A stretch of 64,000 bases of DNA from Actinobacillus porcinus (GCF_901764995.1 NZ_CABFKI010000006.1:62001-126000), one strand, 5' to 3'; shown: positions 40,177 to 50,766, numbered from the stretch's first letter. The notes: generated by a model from the letters alone, not told the origin. Translations and numbers: made by a program.

Positions 40177-41022
40177 CTATTCAGGCGTAATCCATTTCAC
40201 GCTATAACTGCCCGTTCCTTCAGGGACAAGCACATTCACTAAATAAGGTAAAATCTTTTTCATTTGACTTTCAAGTTGCCAAGGCGGATTAATCACAATC
40301 ATACCGCTTGCCGTCATACCACGTTGATCGCTATCAGGGCGAACCGCTAATTCAATCTGTAAAATCTTGCGAATACCGGTTGCTTCTAAGCCCTTTACAA
40401 TACGCTTACTTTGTTGGCGTAATACCACAGGATACCAAATGGCATACACGCCTGTAGCAAAGCGTTTATACCCCTCTTCGATAGCTTTTACCACCAAATC
40501 ATAATCTTCTTTCAATTCGTAAGGCGGATCGATTAACACAAAACCACGGCGTTCTTTTGGCGGTAATGTGGCTTTTAGCTGTAAAAAACCATCTTCACGT
40601 TTTGTGGTGACATTGGCAAATTCTTTGAAATTATTGCGTAACAACGGAAAATCAGTCGGATGAAGCTCCGCTAATAAGGCACGATCTTGCGGGCGTAGCA
40701 TTTGCGCCGCAATCAAGGGCGAACCCGCATAATAACGTAATTCCTTGCCACCATAATTAAGCTTCTTAATTTGCGCAATATAGCGAGCCACTTCTTCGGG
40801 CAGATCATCGCGATTCCATAAGCGCGCGATTCCTTCTTGATATTCTGCCGTTTTTTCGGCTTCTTCACTAAATAAACGATAACGTCCCACACCGGAATGT
40901 GTATCCAAATAATAAAAGCCTTTCTCTTTTTGTTGTAGATTCTCAATAATCAACATTTGAACAATATGCTTTAACACATCCGCATGATTGCCTGCATGAA
41001 AACTGTGCCGATAACTTAGCAT
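40177..41022 (-). CDS. rlmJ: 23S rRNA (adenine2030-N6)-methyltransferase RlmJ
   Basis: 281 residues. The N-terminus MLSYRHSFHAGNHADVLKH and the catalytic DPPY motif (VLIDPPYELKEDY) with the SAM-binding DTHSGVGRY identify RlmJ (YhiR). Besides rRNA methylation the E. coli gene has been linked to use of DNA as nutrient and the H. influenzae homologue to transformation, but rRNA methylation is the established activity. It stands between terminators, so probably monocistronic. Confidence 0.93.
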   Translation of the reverse strand: MLSYRHSFHAGNHADVLKHIVQMLIIENLQQKEKGFYYLDTHSGVGRYRLFSEEAEKTAEYQEGIARLWNRDDLPEEVARYIAQIKKLNYGGKELRYYAGSPLIAAQMLRPQDRALLAELHPTDFPLLRNNFKEFANVTTKREDGFLQLKATLPPKERRGFVLIDPPYELKEDYDLVVKAIEEGYKRFATGVYAIWYPVVLRQQSKRIVKGLEATGIRKILQIELAVRPDSDQRGMTASGMIVINPPWQLESQMKKILPYLVNVLVPEGTGSYSVKWITPE

Positions 41023-41049
41023 TGTTTCTCCTTATAAAATGAGCTAAAA

Positions 41050-41080
41050 ACTAACCGCACTTGTCTGGAAAGTGCGGTCA
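41050..41080 (-). terminator. mrcA terminator formed by inverted USS pair
   Basis: ACCGCACTT (41054-41062) and AAGTGCGGT (41070-41078) form a 9-bp stem with a seven-base loop; on the minus strand TTAGTTTTTAG follows. It is 20 bp past the mrcA stop. Confidence 0.8.
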
Positions 41081-41098
41081 ACTTAGTGATTGTTTAGC

Positions 41099-43690
41099 CT
41101 AAAATAGTTCCTGTTGCGAGCCGTCAGGGGCTTGACCTAAACGCTCTTTCAAACCCGGTGGAATATAATAGCCGGGGCCTGTTACAGCTTTTTCCTGAAC
41201 AAACGTACGTTTCGGCTCTGTGCCTTTAATAAAATACTCTATTTTACCGCCGGCTTCAGAAAGTAACCCTGAGCCATAATCAACCCGTTTCTCCATGATA
41301 TTGGCGGGTAAGGGTAAATTTCGCTCTGGAAGATCGCTTAACGCTTCTTTCATATAAGCAATCCACGCCGGCATTGCTGTGGTCGCCCCTGCTTCGCCTT
41401 TACCTAGCACATATTTGTTGTCATCAAACCCAACATAAACGGCGGTGGTTAAATTGGCACCAAAGCCGGCATACCAAGCCACTTTAGAATTGTTCGTTGT
41501 CCCTGTTTTACCGCCCACATCCGTACGTTTAATTTGTTGCGCCATGCGCCAACTTGTTCCTTTCCAAGGCAAGCCTTCTTCGCCATAAATCGCTGTATTT
41601 AATGCACTACGAATTAAAAATGCCAATTCTCCACTGATGACACGCGGCGCGTATTCAGTTTTGGAAGCCGCTGTTTTTTCATCCGCCATTAAATTAACAT
41701 CACTCTCCTTCAATGCCATATTACTCACTTGGAATTCAGGAATATCCGGCACAGTTCCATCCGCATCAGAAACTTCTTCACCGTTCGTCTTATCATCGGT
41801 TTTCGCTAGATTTGCTATCCCTGTTGCTGCTTCTTGTGCCTGGAAACCATCTAGTTTCTCATTTGTTGCACCATAAATAGTGGGAATATCATCACAAGTT
41901 GGGCAAGCGATTTTAGGATTGGCGACAAATAATTCTTTGCCGTTGTTATCCATAATTTTATCAATAATATATGGTTCAATTAAGAACCCACCATTATCAA
42001 ATACCGCATAAGCACGCGCCATTTCCAACGGTGTAAATGATGCCGCCCCTAAGGCTAACGCTTCGCTGGCAAAATATTGTTCACGTTTAAAGCCAAAGCG
42101 TTGTAAGAAATCTGCGGTAAAAGGAATACCGGCTAATTGCATTGCACGAATAGCAATCATATTTTTAGATTGCCCCAAGCCCACACGCAAACGTAAAGGG
42201 CCGTCATAACGATCAGGGGAGTTTTTCGGATTCCATTCTTTTTGTCCCGGTTTCTTAATGGAAATCGGGGAATCTTGTAAAACGCTGGAAAGAGTGAGTC
42301 CTTTTTCTAATGCGGCCGCATAAATAAAGGGTTTAATGGACGAACCCACTTGAACCAGCGACTGCGTTGCGCGGTTAAATTTACTTTGTTCAAAACTAAA
42401 GCCCCCCACAACAGCTTCAATGGCACCATTATCTGAATTCAGTGAAACCAACGCAGAGTTCACACTCGGAATTTGCCCAAGCACCCAACCATTATCACGT
42501 TTACGAACCCAAATTTGCTCACCTATACGAACGCCTTTTTTCCCCGCAAAACGAAGTGCGGTCGGATTTAAGGTAGTTTTATCTCCAGAAGCTAAAATGA
42601 TTTCAGCACTGCCTTTCGACATACCAACCACCGCTGCCGGCACAAACGGATCGGAATAAGGTAATTTGCTCAATGCGTCCACAATTTTATCTTCATTCCA
42701 AGGCTCTTCCCCTTTTTTCCATAGGGTTGCCGCCCCACGATAACCATGACGCATATCGTAATTGATTAAATTATCCACCACCGCTTTTTGAGCCGCCGCT
42801 TGGTCTTTAGAAAGGACAGTGGTATAAACCTGATAACCGCTGTTGTAAGCCACTTCTTCACCAAAGCGTTTTACCATTTCTTGACGCACCATTTCCGTCA
42901 CATAATCCGCGCGAAATTCCAGTTGCGCACCATGATAACTTGCCACAATAGGTTCTTTGATCGCGGCGTCATATTCTGCTTTGGTAATGTGGTTCATCTC
43001 AAGCATACGACCGAGCACCACATTACGGCGATCTTGCGCACGTTTTAATGAATACAACGGGTTCATCGTGGACGGTGCTTTAGGCAAGCCTGCAATCACG
43101 GCAATTTCGGATAGGGTTAATTCGTTAAGATTTTTACCAAAATAGGTTTTTGCCGCTGCCGCCACGCCATAGGAACGATAGCCCAAATAAATTTTATTGA
43201 GATAAAGCTCAAGAATTTCGTTTTTGCTCAAGGTATTTTCAATATCAATGGCTAATACGGCTTCTTTGGCTTTACGGATAATGGTTTTCTCCGGTGTTAA
43301 GAAGAAGTTACGTGCAAGTTGTTGCGTGATGGTACTTGCACCTTGCGATGCTCCACCCTTTGACACAGCAACGGTCACAGCACGAATAATACCAATAGGA
43401 TCTACGCCATGATGTTCATAAAAACGACTATCTTCCGTATCTAAGATGGCATTAATGAGCTGTTGCGGTACATTTTCCAACTTAACAGGGATGCGGCGTT
43501 GTTCGCCGACTTCGCCAATTAATTTACCGTCAGCGGTATAAATTTGCATGGGTTGTTGTAACTCAACGGTTTTTAAACTTTCTACGTTGGGTAAGGACGA
43601 TTTAATGTGCGCATAAAACATTCCCCCTGCCACACACACCAAAATAACCAACGTTAAGAAGGTACTTAATATTAATTTTGTGATCTTCAT
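41099..43690 (-). CDS. mrcA: Penicillin-binding protein 1A (MrcA)
   Basis: Bifunctional class A enzyme, 863 residues: N-terminal membrane helix (about 6-28), glycosyltransferase domain with EDSRFYEHHGVD and GASTITQQLARN, an OB-like insert, and a transpeptidase domain with SSIKPF (SxxK) and KTGTT. A charged linker near residues 620-680 (AATGIANLAK to KTEYAPRV) is unusual low-complexity sequence within the transpeptidase part. Divergent from comA, as ponA-type genes are beside pilM-type operons in many gammaproteobacteria. Confidence 0.96.
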   Translation of the reverse strand: MKITKLILSTFLTLVILVCVAGGMFYAHIKSSLPNVESLKTVELQQPMQIYTADGKLIGEVGEQRRIPVKLENVPQQLINAILDTEDSRFYEHHGVDPIGIIRAVTVAVSKGGASQGASTITQQLARNFFLTPEKTIIRKAKEAVLAIDIENTLSKNEILELYLNKIYLGYRSYGVAAAAKTYFGKNLNELTLSEIAVIAGLPKAPSTMNPLYSLKRAQDRRNVVLGRMLEMNHITKAEYDAAIKEPIVASYHGAQLEFRADYVTEMVRQEMVKRFGEEVAYNSGYQVYTTVLSKDQAAAQKAVVDNLINYDMRHGYRGAATLWKKGEEPWNEDKIVDALSKLPYSDPFVPAAVVGMSKGSAEIILASGDKTTLNPTALRFAGKKGVRIGEQIWVRKRDNGWVLGQIPSVNSALVSLNSDNGAIEAVVGGFSFEQSKFNRATQSLVQVGSSIKPFIYAAALEKGLTLSSVLQDSPISIKKPGQKEWNPKNSPDRYDGPLRLRVGLGQSKNMIAIRAMQLAGIPFTADFLQRFGFKREQYFASEALALGAASFTPLEMARAYAVFDNGGFLIEPYIIDKIMDNNGKELFVANPKIACPTCDDIPTIYGATNEKLDGFQAQEAATGIANLAKTDDKTNGEEVSDADGTVPDIPEFQVSNMALKESDVNLMADEKTAASKTEYAPRVISGELAFLIRSALNTAIYGEEGLPWKGTSWRMAQQIKRTDVGGKTGTTNNSKVAWYAGFGANLTTAVYVGFDDNKYVLGKGEAGATTAMPAWIAYMKEALSDLPERNLPLPANIMEKRVDYGSGLLSEAGGKIEYFIKGTEPKRTFVQEKAVTGPGYYIPPGLKERLGQAPDGSQQELF

Positions 43691-43807
43691 TCCAAAATTC
43701 GCTCTTTTTTAATGCGGTAATTAATAAAATTAGAAATACTTCCGCCCGTAAGTATATAAGGTTTACGTCTATTAGGCGAAAGAAATCTCAATAATCAAGG
43801 AAATATT
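43691..43807. promoter_or_regulatory. Divergent mrcA/comA promoter region
   Basis: 117 bp serving both directions. For comA, TATATA at 43753-43758 could be the -10. A half-site TGCGG at 43713-43717 lies where a Sxy-dependent CRP-S site would be expected, but its other half is poor, so competence control is only suspected. Confidence 0.4.
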
Positions 43808-44626
43808 ATGAAAAAAATTAAATCTGTTATGCCGATTGGGCTTTGGGTACGTGGTAATCAAGTGGAAGCCGTTTGGCTTGAGAAACCGAAATGGGCGCAC
43901 AATAAACCGCACTTAAATCCACCGCCGGAGCCCCATTTCGCGACTGTACCGCTGATGCCGCAAGTCACCTTAGCCAATCGCATTATTCGTGAAATGACAG
44001 TCAGCTTAAAGCCCCACAAAACCGAACTTTTATTTATTTCAGGTGTGTTACCGAATAATGTGTGGGAGCGTAGTATTGTGGTACCACAACAACTATCGGA
44101 ACAAGAATGTTATCAGCAATGTGAGCACTTATTGGCGTCAGAATTGCCTATTCCTTTGAGCCAAGTTTGGTTTGATTACCATGCCACATCACTCAAGCAA
44201 GGTACCTTGCTGGAAATGAATGCGGTGTTGATTGAAAAAGCGCAAGAGCAAATGAAGCAATTTGCGCCATTGCAGGTACGGGTTTTAGACAGTGTCAGCC
44301 ACGCCCTTAAGCGTGCTTTTGATTACTTAGATTCTCAGCAACCTAAAGAAGCACTCTATCTTTATGTGGATGATCAATATGCCATTGCGTTTCAAGATAA
44401 AGGCTTTGATTTTAATGTGTTACAAATTTCGGAAGCAAATTTGACCGCACTTTATGAGCAATTCCGTCAACGCTATCAGGTTGAACCCGAAACCGTGTGT
44501 GTTTACTTACGAAATCCTACACAAGAACACATCAGCGAATGTGAAAAACGCCAGTGGCTGCAATATCAAACGAAGTTGCCAATGATCGCACTGGGTTTGG
44601 GCTTATGGCATTTAAATTTTTCATAA
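43808..44626 (+). CDS. comA: Competence protein ComA (PilM-like)
   Basis: 272-residue cytoplasmic protein in the position of PilM, the actin-like platform protein of type IV pili. Sequence similarity to PilM is weak by eye; assignment rests on the five-gene context and a match to the H. influenzae ComA pattern (IGLWVRGNQVEAVWL start, ASELPIPLSQVWFDYHA). In H. influenzae the com operon builds the DNA-uptake pilus and is induced by CRP and Sxy. Two USS in reverse orientation lie inside the gene. Ten bases separate it from comB. Confidence 0.85.
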   Translation: MKKIKSVMPIGLWVRGNQVEAVWLEKPKWAHNKPHLNPPPEPHFATVPLMPQVTLANRIIREMTVSLKPHKTELLFISGVLPNNVWERSIVVPQQLSEQECYQQCEHLLASELPIPLSQVWFDYHATSLKQGTLLEMNAVLIEKAQEQMKQFAPLQVRVLDSVSHALKRAFDYLDSQQPKEALYLYVDDQYAIAFQDKGFDFNVLQISEANLTALYEQFRQRYQVEPETVCVYLRNPTQEHISECEKRQWLQYQTKLPMIALGLGLWHLNFS

Positions 44627-44636
44627 AGGGATAAGT

Positions 44637-45134
44637 ATGAACCTATTGCCTTGGCGTATTGAGCAATTTAAGCAAAAAAGCCGTGTTATTTTTGTGAAAA
44701 CCAGCGTGATGGCACTGTTAATCGGCGTCATTAGTTTGATGTTAATGGTCGCCAATCAGCATTTTGCTCAAGCGATTGCGCAGCAACAAGAACGTTTACA
44801 GCAACAGCAAAGTCAGCGAAGTGAATTAACACGCCAAGTGGCTCAACTACGCCGGCAAATTACGCCCAATGTCAAACAAGTTCCGGTTCCCCATGAACAG
44901 GTCATGAATATGATCAATATGCTGACCGAGCTGCCGTTAACACAAGGTGAACTGCAACAGACAGTGCTTCAACAAGGATATATTTCATTGAAAGGGACGG
45001 CATCAAATCAATCTGAATTTGAGCCGCTTCAACCTTTTCTCACGCAATATTTTCCGGACATTAAACTCTCTCAATTTGAGCCGTTACATGATAATCAGCT
45101 GCAATTTAAATTTGAGCAAGGGGAAATGGAATGA
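44637..45134 (+). CDS. comB: Competence protein ComB (PilN-like)
   Basis: 165 residues: short cytoplasmic N-terminus (MNLLPWRIEQFKQKS, the PilN-type NLLPWR motif that docks to PilM), one membrane helix (about 20-42), a glutamine-rich coiled coil (about 48-80) and a small periplasmic domain. Part of the inner-membrane alignment complex of the DNA-uptake pilus. It overlaps comC by four bases. Confidence 0.88.
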   Translation: MNLLPWRIEQFKQKSRVIFVKTSVMALLIGVISLMLMVANQHFAQAIAQQQERLQQQQSQRSELTRQVAQLRRQITPNVKQVPVPHEQVMNMINMLTELPLTQGELQQTVLQQGYISLKGTASNQSEFEPLQPFLTQYFPDIKLSQFEPLHDNQLQFKFEQGEME

Positions 45135-45664
45135 AAGGGAATCGGGCATGGATGAATAACCCAAAGAATATTTGGGGTGTTTGGGTGAATAGTTCAATTT
45201 GGCAAAAAATATTGACCGCACTTTGTTTGGTTGGGCTTTTATGGCTGATGCCTTTAATGGAAATGTTTCAGAATATGAACCAACTCAACCAACTTGAGCA
45301 AGAAACGCAACAGCAAAATGAACAAGTGATACAACAACAGCGTTTAGTGGCGGCATTAAAAGCGCAACTACAACAGACGCCGACACCTGAACTGGCTCGG
45401 CGCATATCTGAAATTAATCAAGATATTCAAGCCCTTGCGGAACAGTTGCAGCTCGAACAGTCACAATGGTCGTTTTCTCAGCAACCAACGATTAAGTTAC
45501 AAATTCGCGGTCATTTTTTCCCATTGTGCGATTTTGTTACCGCACTACTTCAAAAAGGACAATTGCAAGTGATTCAATGGCATATCACAAGATTAGATGA
45601 TGAAGAACAGGATGAAGAACAATCCATTTATAGCCAGCTCATTTTACAACTCAACAAGGATTAG
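45131..45664 (+). CDS. comC: Competence protein ComC (PilO-like)
   Basis: 177 residues with one membrane helix (about 27-46), a long glutamine-rich coiled coil (about 50-118) and a periplasmic domain. Same architecture as ComB and PilO, with which PilN pairs. The two USS-like motifs inside (ACCGCACTT near 45214 and ACCGCACTAC near 45540) show the density of uptake signals even in competence genes. Confidence 0.85.
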   Translation: MKGNRAWMNNPKNIWGVWVNSSIWQKILTALCLVGLLWLMPLMEMFQNMNQLNQLEQETQQQNEQVIQQQRLVAALKAQLQQTPTPELARRISEINQDIQALAEQLQLEQSQWSFSQQPTIKLQIRGHFFPLCDFVTALLQKGQLQVIQWHITRLDDEEQDEEQSIYSQLILQLNKD

Positions 45665-45666
45665 CC

Positions 45667-46044
45667 ATGCGTTTTTTCAGTTATTTTTTACTTATGTTGT
45701 TTATTTCAACGCAAACCTATGGGCGCGATCCTTTTAATAAGGGGAGCGGGGCGACTGTAACAAAGAGAACAGAACAACATCTCATAGCCTTATGCCATGC
45801 GGATGAAGAAGCGATTGCCGATAGAATTCCATTTGAACAACTGTATTTGATTGGTATTTTGAGTGAAAAAGATCGATCGGAAGCCTTATTTGCCGATCAA
45901 ACCCAACAGGTTTTTACGGTGAAAATCGGGGAATTTTTAGCACTTGAACGGCTGCAACTTAAAGCGGTTTCCAAACAAAAAGTGTTGTTATCACAATGGA
46001 AAACAAATTGTGAAAAGCCTGAGATAATTACTTTAAAGTTATAG
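45667..46044 (+). CDS. comD: Competence protein ComD (PilP-like)
   Basis: 125 residues with a signal peptide (1-18, ending QTYG) and no visible lipobox, unlike many PilP lipoproteins. The mature part (LIGILSEKDRSEALFADQTQQVFTVKIGEFL) resembles the PilP beta domain, where short strands with GILS and V-x-x-G links bind the secretin. Located between the inner-membrane comB/C and the secretin comE. Confidence 0.85.
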   Translation: MRFFSYFLLMLFISTQTYGRDPFNKGSGATVTKRTEQHLIALCHADEEAIADRIPFEQLYLIGILSEKDRSEALFADQTQQVFTVKIGEFLALERLQLKAVSKQKVLLSQWKTNCEKPEIITLKL

Positions 46045-46053
46045 GATATTTCA

Positions 46054-47469
46054 ATGAGAATAGTCAAATTTTGCCTAAAGTGCGGTCTGTTTTTGGGCTG
46101 TTTTATCGCGGCGAGCTTTGCGGATAATCCGGTGTTTACATTACGCTTAAAACAAGCGCCATTAGTGTCAACACTACAACATCTTGCCGCAGAGCAAAAT
46201 ACGAATCTTATTATTGAAGATTCGCTGGAAGGAACTATTAGTTTACAGCTGGAAAACACCGATTTAGATCAGGTGCTACGTTCCGTGGCGAAAATTAAGC
46301 AATTAAATTTATGGCAAGAAAACGGTATTTATTATCTTAATCAACTGGATACAAGTGCCAAATTTGCGATGTCTATGGACGATGGAAACGAAATTGTCGA
46401 TTCTAATTCCCTTGAGATGCCGGCTGAATTAGAAACGGAAACGGCAACCATCAAATTACATTATGCTAAAGCCTCTGAAGTAATGAAATCCTTAAGTAGT
46501 GGAAATGGTGCTTTGGTGTCTGATACGGGGCGTTTAACCTTTGATGATCGTAGTAATGTGTTGATCGTTCAAGATAGCAAAAAATCGATTCAAAATATTC
46601 GAAAATTAGTGGCGGAATTGGATAAACCCATTGAGCAAATTGCCATTGAAGCGCGAATTGTCACGATTAATGATGAAAGCTTAAAAGAATTGGGCGTACG
46701 CTGGGGAATGTTTGATCCCACAAGTTCTGCCCATAAAGTTAACGGAAGCCTTGCCGGAAACGGCTTTTCAAATTTGGCTGATCATTTAAATGTCAATTTT
46801 GCTACCACAACTACCCCGGCGGGATCCGCCGCGTTACAGGTAGCTAAAATTAATGGACGGTTGTTAGACTTAGAATTAACGGCATTGGAACAAGAAAATA
46901 ATGTGGAAATTATTGCAAGCCCGCGCTTGTTAACCACCAATAAGAAAAGTGCGAGTATTAAACAAGGCTCTGAAATTCCTTATGTTGTCACCAATGTTAA
47001 AAATGACACCCAATCCGTTGAGTTCCGCGAAGCTGTACTGGGCTTGGAAGTGACGCCACATATTTCACAAGATAACGCCATTTTACTCGATCTTATTGTC
47101 AGCCAAAACTCACCCGGGAACCGTGTTTCCTATGGAGAATATAGTGAAGTGGTTTCGATTGATAAACAGGAAATTCAAACGCAGGTTTTTGCTAAAGATG
47201 GCGAAACCATTGTTCTTGGCGGTGTGTTCCACGATACCATCACCAAAGGCGCCAATAAAGTTCCTGTCCTTGGGGATATTCCGGTTGTCGGCAAATTATT
47301 TAGCAATGAAAGCGAACGCCATCAAAAACGAGAATTAGTTATTTTTGTGACACCGCGCATTTTAAAAAACGGTGAAACATTGGAACAACTAAAACAGAAA
47401 GAGGGATTACAAAAAGAAAAATTCTTACCGATAAAAAATACGGTCAAAAATTCAACGAAAAAATCCTAG
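46054..47469 (+). CDS. comE: Competence secretin ComE (PilQ-like)
   Basis: Outer-membrane secretin of the DNA-uptake pilus, 471 residues. Signal peptide (ends about SFA), a secretin/TonB short N-terminal domain (about 28-95), an NHN domain (about 130-190: LHYAKASEVMKSL, LDKPIEQIAIEARIV) and the secretin barrel (about 260-450) with the conserved VPVLGDIPVVGKLF. A lysine-rich tail ends the protein. Last gene of comABCDE; the comF gene that I expect next from H. influenzae is not here. Confidence 0.95.
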   Translation: MRIVKFCLKCGLFLGCFIAASFADNPVFTLRLKQAPLVSTLQHLAAEQNTNLIIEDSLEGTISLQLENTDLDQVLRSVAKIKQLNLWQENGIYYLNQLDTSAKFAMSMDDGNEIVDSNSLEMPAELETETATIKLHYAKASEVMKSLSSGNGALVSDTGRLTFDDRSNVLIVQDSKKSIQNIRKLVAELDKPIEQIAIEARIVTINDESLKELGVRWGMFDPTSSAHKVNGSLAGNGFSNLADHLNVNFATTTTPAGSAALQVAKINGRLLDLELTALEQENNVEIIASPRLLTTNKKSASIKQGSEIPYVVTNVKNDTQSVEFREAVLGLEVTPHISQDNAILLDLIVSQNSPGNRVSYGEYSEVVSIDKQEIQTQVFAKDGETIVLGGVFHDTITKGANKVPVLGDIPVVGKLFSNESERHQKRELVIFVTPRILKNGETLEQLKQKEGLQKEKFLPIKNTVKNSTKKS

Positions 47470-47585
47470 GTTAGATCAAGTTTTAGCAAAATTACCAAAA
47501 TTTTAGTAGAGACTCGCGCGGTATTGGTGTAATCTTAGCGCCATAATTTTTTCGGATTTTATATTTAAATTTAAAGGTGAAATCA

Positions 47586-48551
47586 ATGATCAAAAAAATC
47601 GCAGTCTTAACAAGTGGTGGTGACGCACCGGGTATGAACGCGGCAATTCGTGCGGTGGTTCGTTCTGCTTTAGCCGAAGGCTTAGAAGTCTATGGTATTT
47701 ATGATGGTTACCATGGTTTATTTGAAAATAAAATTGAACAACTTAACCGTTATAGCGTATCGGATATTATCACTCAAGGTGGTACATTCTTAGGTTCTGC
47801 CCGTTTCCCTGAATTTAAACAACCTGAAGTGCGTGCAAAATGTGCAGAGATTTTACGTTCTCACGGTATTGACGCCCTTGTTGTTATTGGTGGTGACGGT
47901 TCATATACCGGGGCGAAATTATTGACAGAAGAACATGGCTTCCCATGTATCGGTTTACCGGGTACGATCGATAATGATATCCCTGGTACAGATTATACTA
48001 TTGGTTACCAAACCGCATTAGAAACCGCCGTTGATGCTATTGACCGTTTACGTGATACTTCAAGTTCACACCATCGTATTTCTATCGTAGAAATTATGGG
48101 TCGTCATTGTAGTGACTTAACAATTTCTGCGGCAATTGCCGGTGGCTGTGAATACGCTATTGCACCTGAAGTTGGTTTTGATAAAGAAGAACTGATTCAA
48201 CAAATTGAGCGTAGCTTTAAAGATGGAAAACGTCACGCAATTATTGCAATCACTGAGTTAGTGACTGACGTACACCAATTAGCGAAAGACATTGAAGCTC
48301 GCGTGGGGAATGAAACCCGTGCAACCGTATTAGGTCACGTTCAACGTGGTGGTTCGCCTTGTGCTTTCGACCGTATTTTAGCTTCTCGCATGGGTGCTTT
48401 TGCAGTTGAGTTATTGTTAAAAGGCGAAAAAGGTCGTTGTGTGGGGATTCAACAAGAAAAATTGGTTCACCACGATATTATCGAAGCTATCGATAACATG
48501 CGCCGTCCATTTAAAGCGGATTTATTAGAAGTGTCTAAAAAATTATTCTAA
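47586..48551 (+). CDS. pfkA: ATP-dependent 6-phosphofructokinase PfkA
   Basis: Commits fructose-6-phosphate to glycolysis. 321 residues starting [29 protein letters not shown] loop GGDGSYTGA and catalytic [16 protein letters not shown] (with D-x-D) are intact. The frame is open three codons upstream (GTG 47577), but that codon is part of the AAAGGTGA ribosome-binding site, so ATG 47586 is the start. Followed by its own terminator; monocistronic. Confidence 0.97.
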   Translation: MIKKIAVLTSGGDAPGMNAAIRAVVRSALAEGLEVYGIYDGYHGLFENKIEQLNRYSVSDIITQGGTFLGSARFPEFKQPEVRAKCAEILRSHGIDALVVIGGDGSYTGAKLLTEEHGFPCIGLPGTIDNDIPGTDYTIGYQTALETAVDAIDRLRDTSSSHHRISIVEIMGRHCSDLTISAAIAGGCEYAIAPEVGFDKEELIQQIERSFKDGKRHAIIAITELVTDVHQLAKDIEARVGNETRATVLGHVQRGGSPCAFDRILASRMGAFAVELLLKGEKGRCVGIQQEKLVHHDIIEAIDNMRRPFKADLLEVSKKLF

Positions 48552-48561
48552 TATTCCGAAA

Positions 48562-48598
48562 ACGGAAAAAATCCACGTTTTGGCGTGGATTTTTTTAT
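48562..48598 (+). terminator. pfkA terminator
   Basis: ATCCACG (48571-48577) and CGTGGAT (48584-48590), extended by A/T pairs, form a stem followed by a run of T to 48597. Confidence 0.9.
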
Positions 48599-48653
48599 GG
48601 CGCGATATTTTGTGTAATGATGACATGCTATCGACAATGAGTTTAGGAACGCA

Positions 48654-50681
48654 ATGAAACTTAATCCTCAACAACAACAAGCCGTAGAATATGTAGATGG
48701 TCCTTGCCTTGTGCTGGCTGGGGCAGGGTCGGGAAAAACGCGGGTGATTATCAACAAAATCGCTCATTTAATCGGAAAGTGCGGTTATTTACCACGCCAA
48801 ATTGCGGCGGTGACCTTTACCAATAAAGCAGCACGCGAAATGAAAGAACGCGTGGCACAGTCTATTGGCAAGGCACAAACCAAAGGGTTAATTGTGTCAA
48901 CTTTCCATACCTTGGGCTTTGATATTATTAAGCGTGAATACAAACATTTAGGCTTCAAAGCCAATATGACCTTGTTTGATGAACACGATCAGTTAGCGTT
49001 GTTGAAAGAGTTGACGGCGGATGTGTTAGCGGAAGATAAGGATTTGTTGCGTGAATTGGTGTCCGTGATTTCGAATTGGAAGAACGACTTGATTATGCCT
49101 AAACGTGCGTTAGAACTGGCGCGCGATGATAAATATCGCACCTTTGCCCTTTGTTATGAACGCTACGCCAATCAAATTCGCGCCTACAATGCCTTGGATT
49201 TTGATGATTTGATTATGTTGCCAACGTTGCTGTTTAAGCAGAATGAAGAAGTGCGGTTAAAATGGCAAGAGAAAATTCGTTATTTGTTGGTGGACGAATA
49301 TCAAGATACCAATACGAGCCAATATGAGCTGATTAAGCTGTTAGTGGGGCAGCGTGCGCGTTTTACGGTGGTGGGCGATGATGATCAGTCTATTTATTCT
49401 TGGCGCGGCGCACGTCCGCAAAATATGGTACGCTTGCGTGATGATTTTCCACGTTTAAATGTGATTAAATTAGAACAAAATTATCGTTCTACTCATCGAA
49501 TTTTGCATTGTGCCAATATTTTAATCGATAACAATGAACACGTTTTTGACAAGAAGCTGTTTTCCAATCTTGGCGAAGGGGAAAAATTGCAAGTGTTGGA
49601 AGCGAAAAATGAAGATCATGAAGCGGAACGTGTGGTGGCGGAGTTAATTGCTCATCGTTTTAGCCATAAAACCAAATACAAGGATTATGCGATTTTATAC
49701 CGCGGTAATCACCAGTCACGCCTAATGGAAAAAATGTTAATGCAAAACCGTATTCCTTACAAAATTTCAGGCGGGACGAGCTTTTTTAGTCGCGCAGAAA
49801 TTAAGGATATGATGGCGTATTTGCGCGTGTTGGTCAATCAAGATGATGACGCGGCATTTTTGCGTATTGTGAATACGCCAAAGCGTGAAATCGGTGCAGC
49901 AACCTTGGAAAAATTGGGGCATTTAGCCAATGAAAAGCACCTGAGTTTGTTTGAAGCGATTTTTGATTTTGAGTTAATACATCGTGTTACACCGAAGGCT
50001 TATGACGCGTTGCAACAATTTGCGCGTTGGATTGTAGAATTGAATGATGAAGTTCAACGTTCTGAACCGGAGCGTGCGGTGCGTTCAATGCTGAGCCAGT
50101 TGCATTATGAAGAATATCTGTATGAATATGCGGCGACGCCGAAAGCAGCAGAAATGCAAAGTAAAAATGTAGCAACCTTGTTTGAGTGGGTAGCGGATAT
50201 GCTGAAAGGGGATGAATTTAATGAACCTTTAACGCTTAATCAGGTGGTGACAAGGTTAACTCTGCGAGATATGTTAGAACGTGGTGAAGACGATGATGAA
50301 GCGGATCAAGTGCAACTGATGACCTTGCATGCGTCTAAAGGGCTGGAATTTCCCCATGTGTTTTTAATTGGAATGGAAGAAGGATTGTTGCCGCATCAAA
50401 CGAGCATTGATGAAAATAATGTGGAAGAAGAACGCCGTTTAGCCTATGTAGGGATTACTCGTGCGCAGCAAACTTTACGATTTACCTTGTGTAAAGAACG
50501 CCGCCAATATGGTGAGCTGATTAAACCTGAACCGAGTCGTTTTTTGTTGGAGTTACCACAAGATGATGTGCAGTGGGAACGTGACAAAGCACCAATGACA
50601 GAAGAACAAAAACAGCAAAAAGCGGCAGCGAACATTGCTAATTTACGTGCAATTTTGGCTCAATCTAAAAACAAATTGTAG
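48654..50681 (+). CDS. rep: ATP-dependent DNA helicase Rep
   Basis: 675-residue UvrD/Rep superfamily 1A 3'-5' helicase that helps the replisome past nucleoprotein blocks. Walker A GAGSGKT at about 22-28, motif [10 protein letters not shown], motif [16 protein letters not shown], motif [19 protein letters not shown] and VGITRAQQ. Length and the N-terminal [18 protein letters not shown] match Rep (673 residues in E. coli), not UvrD. Two USS lie inside. Confidence 0.96.
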   Translation: MKLNPQQQQAVEYVDGPCLVLAGAGSGKTRVIINKIAHLIGKCGYLPRQIAAVTFTNKAAREMKERVAQSIGKAQTKGLIVSTFHTLGFDIIKREYKHLGFKANMTLFDEHDQLALLKELTADVLAEDKDLLRELVSVISNWKNDLIMPKRALELARDDKYRTFALCYERYANQIRAYNALDFDDLIMLPTLLFKQNEEVRLKWQEKIRYLLVDEYQDTNTSQYELIKLLVGQRARFTVVGDDDQSIYSWRGARPQNMVRLRDDFPRLNVIKLEQNYRSTHRILHCANILIDNNEHVFDKKLFSNLGEGEKLQVLEAKNEDHEAERVVAELIAHRFSHKTKYKDYAILYRGNHQSRLMEKMLMQNRIPYKISGGTSFFSRAEIKDMMAYLRVLVNQDDDAAFLRIVNTPKREIGAATLEKLGHLANEKHLSLFEAIFDFELIHRVTPKAYDALQQFARWIVELNDEVQRSEPERAVRSMLSQLHYEEYLYEYAATPKAAEMQSKNVATLFEWVADMLKGDEFNEPLTLNQVVTRLTLRDMLERGEDDDEADQVQLMTLHASKGLEFPHVFLIGMEEGLLPHQTSIDENNVEEERRLAYVGITRAQQTLRFTLCKERRQYGELIKPEPSRFLLELPQDDVQWERDKAPMTEEQKQQKAAANIANLRAILAQSKNKL

Positions 50682-50720
50682 ATTATTCCGTCAAGTAAAC
50701 AATTTTTTTGCAAAAAATGT

Positions 50721-50748
50721 TTGACTTATTTTCAGAAAATCGTATTAT
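50721..50748 (+). promoter_or_regulatory. Promoter of the tRNA cluster
   Basis: TTGACT (50721-50726) and TATTAT (50743-50748), spacing 16 bp, 18 bp before tRNA-Ser. Confidence 0.78.
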
Positions 50749-50766
50749 ACCGCCCACATCGATTGC

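Noticed and set aside
41637..41876. Open frames on the strand opposite to mrcA and elsewhere inside large genes
   Set aside because: They are shadows of well-supported coding sequences, with no ribosome-binding site or family resemblance.
43713..43790. Possible Sxy/CRP-S competence regulatory sites upstream of comA
   Set aside because: TGCGG at 43713 has a poor second half (5 of 10 core positions). GGCGA-N6-TCTCA at 43775-43790 matches 8 of 10 but is only 18 bp before the comA start, too close to act as an activator site.
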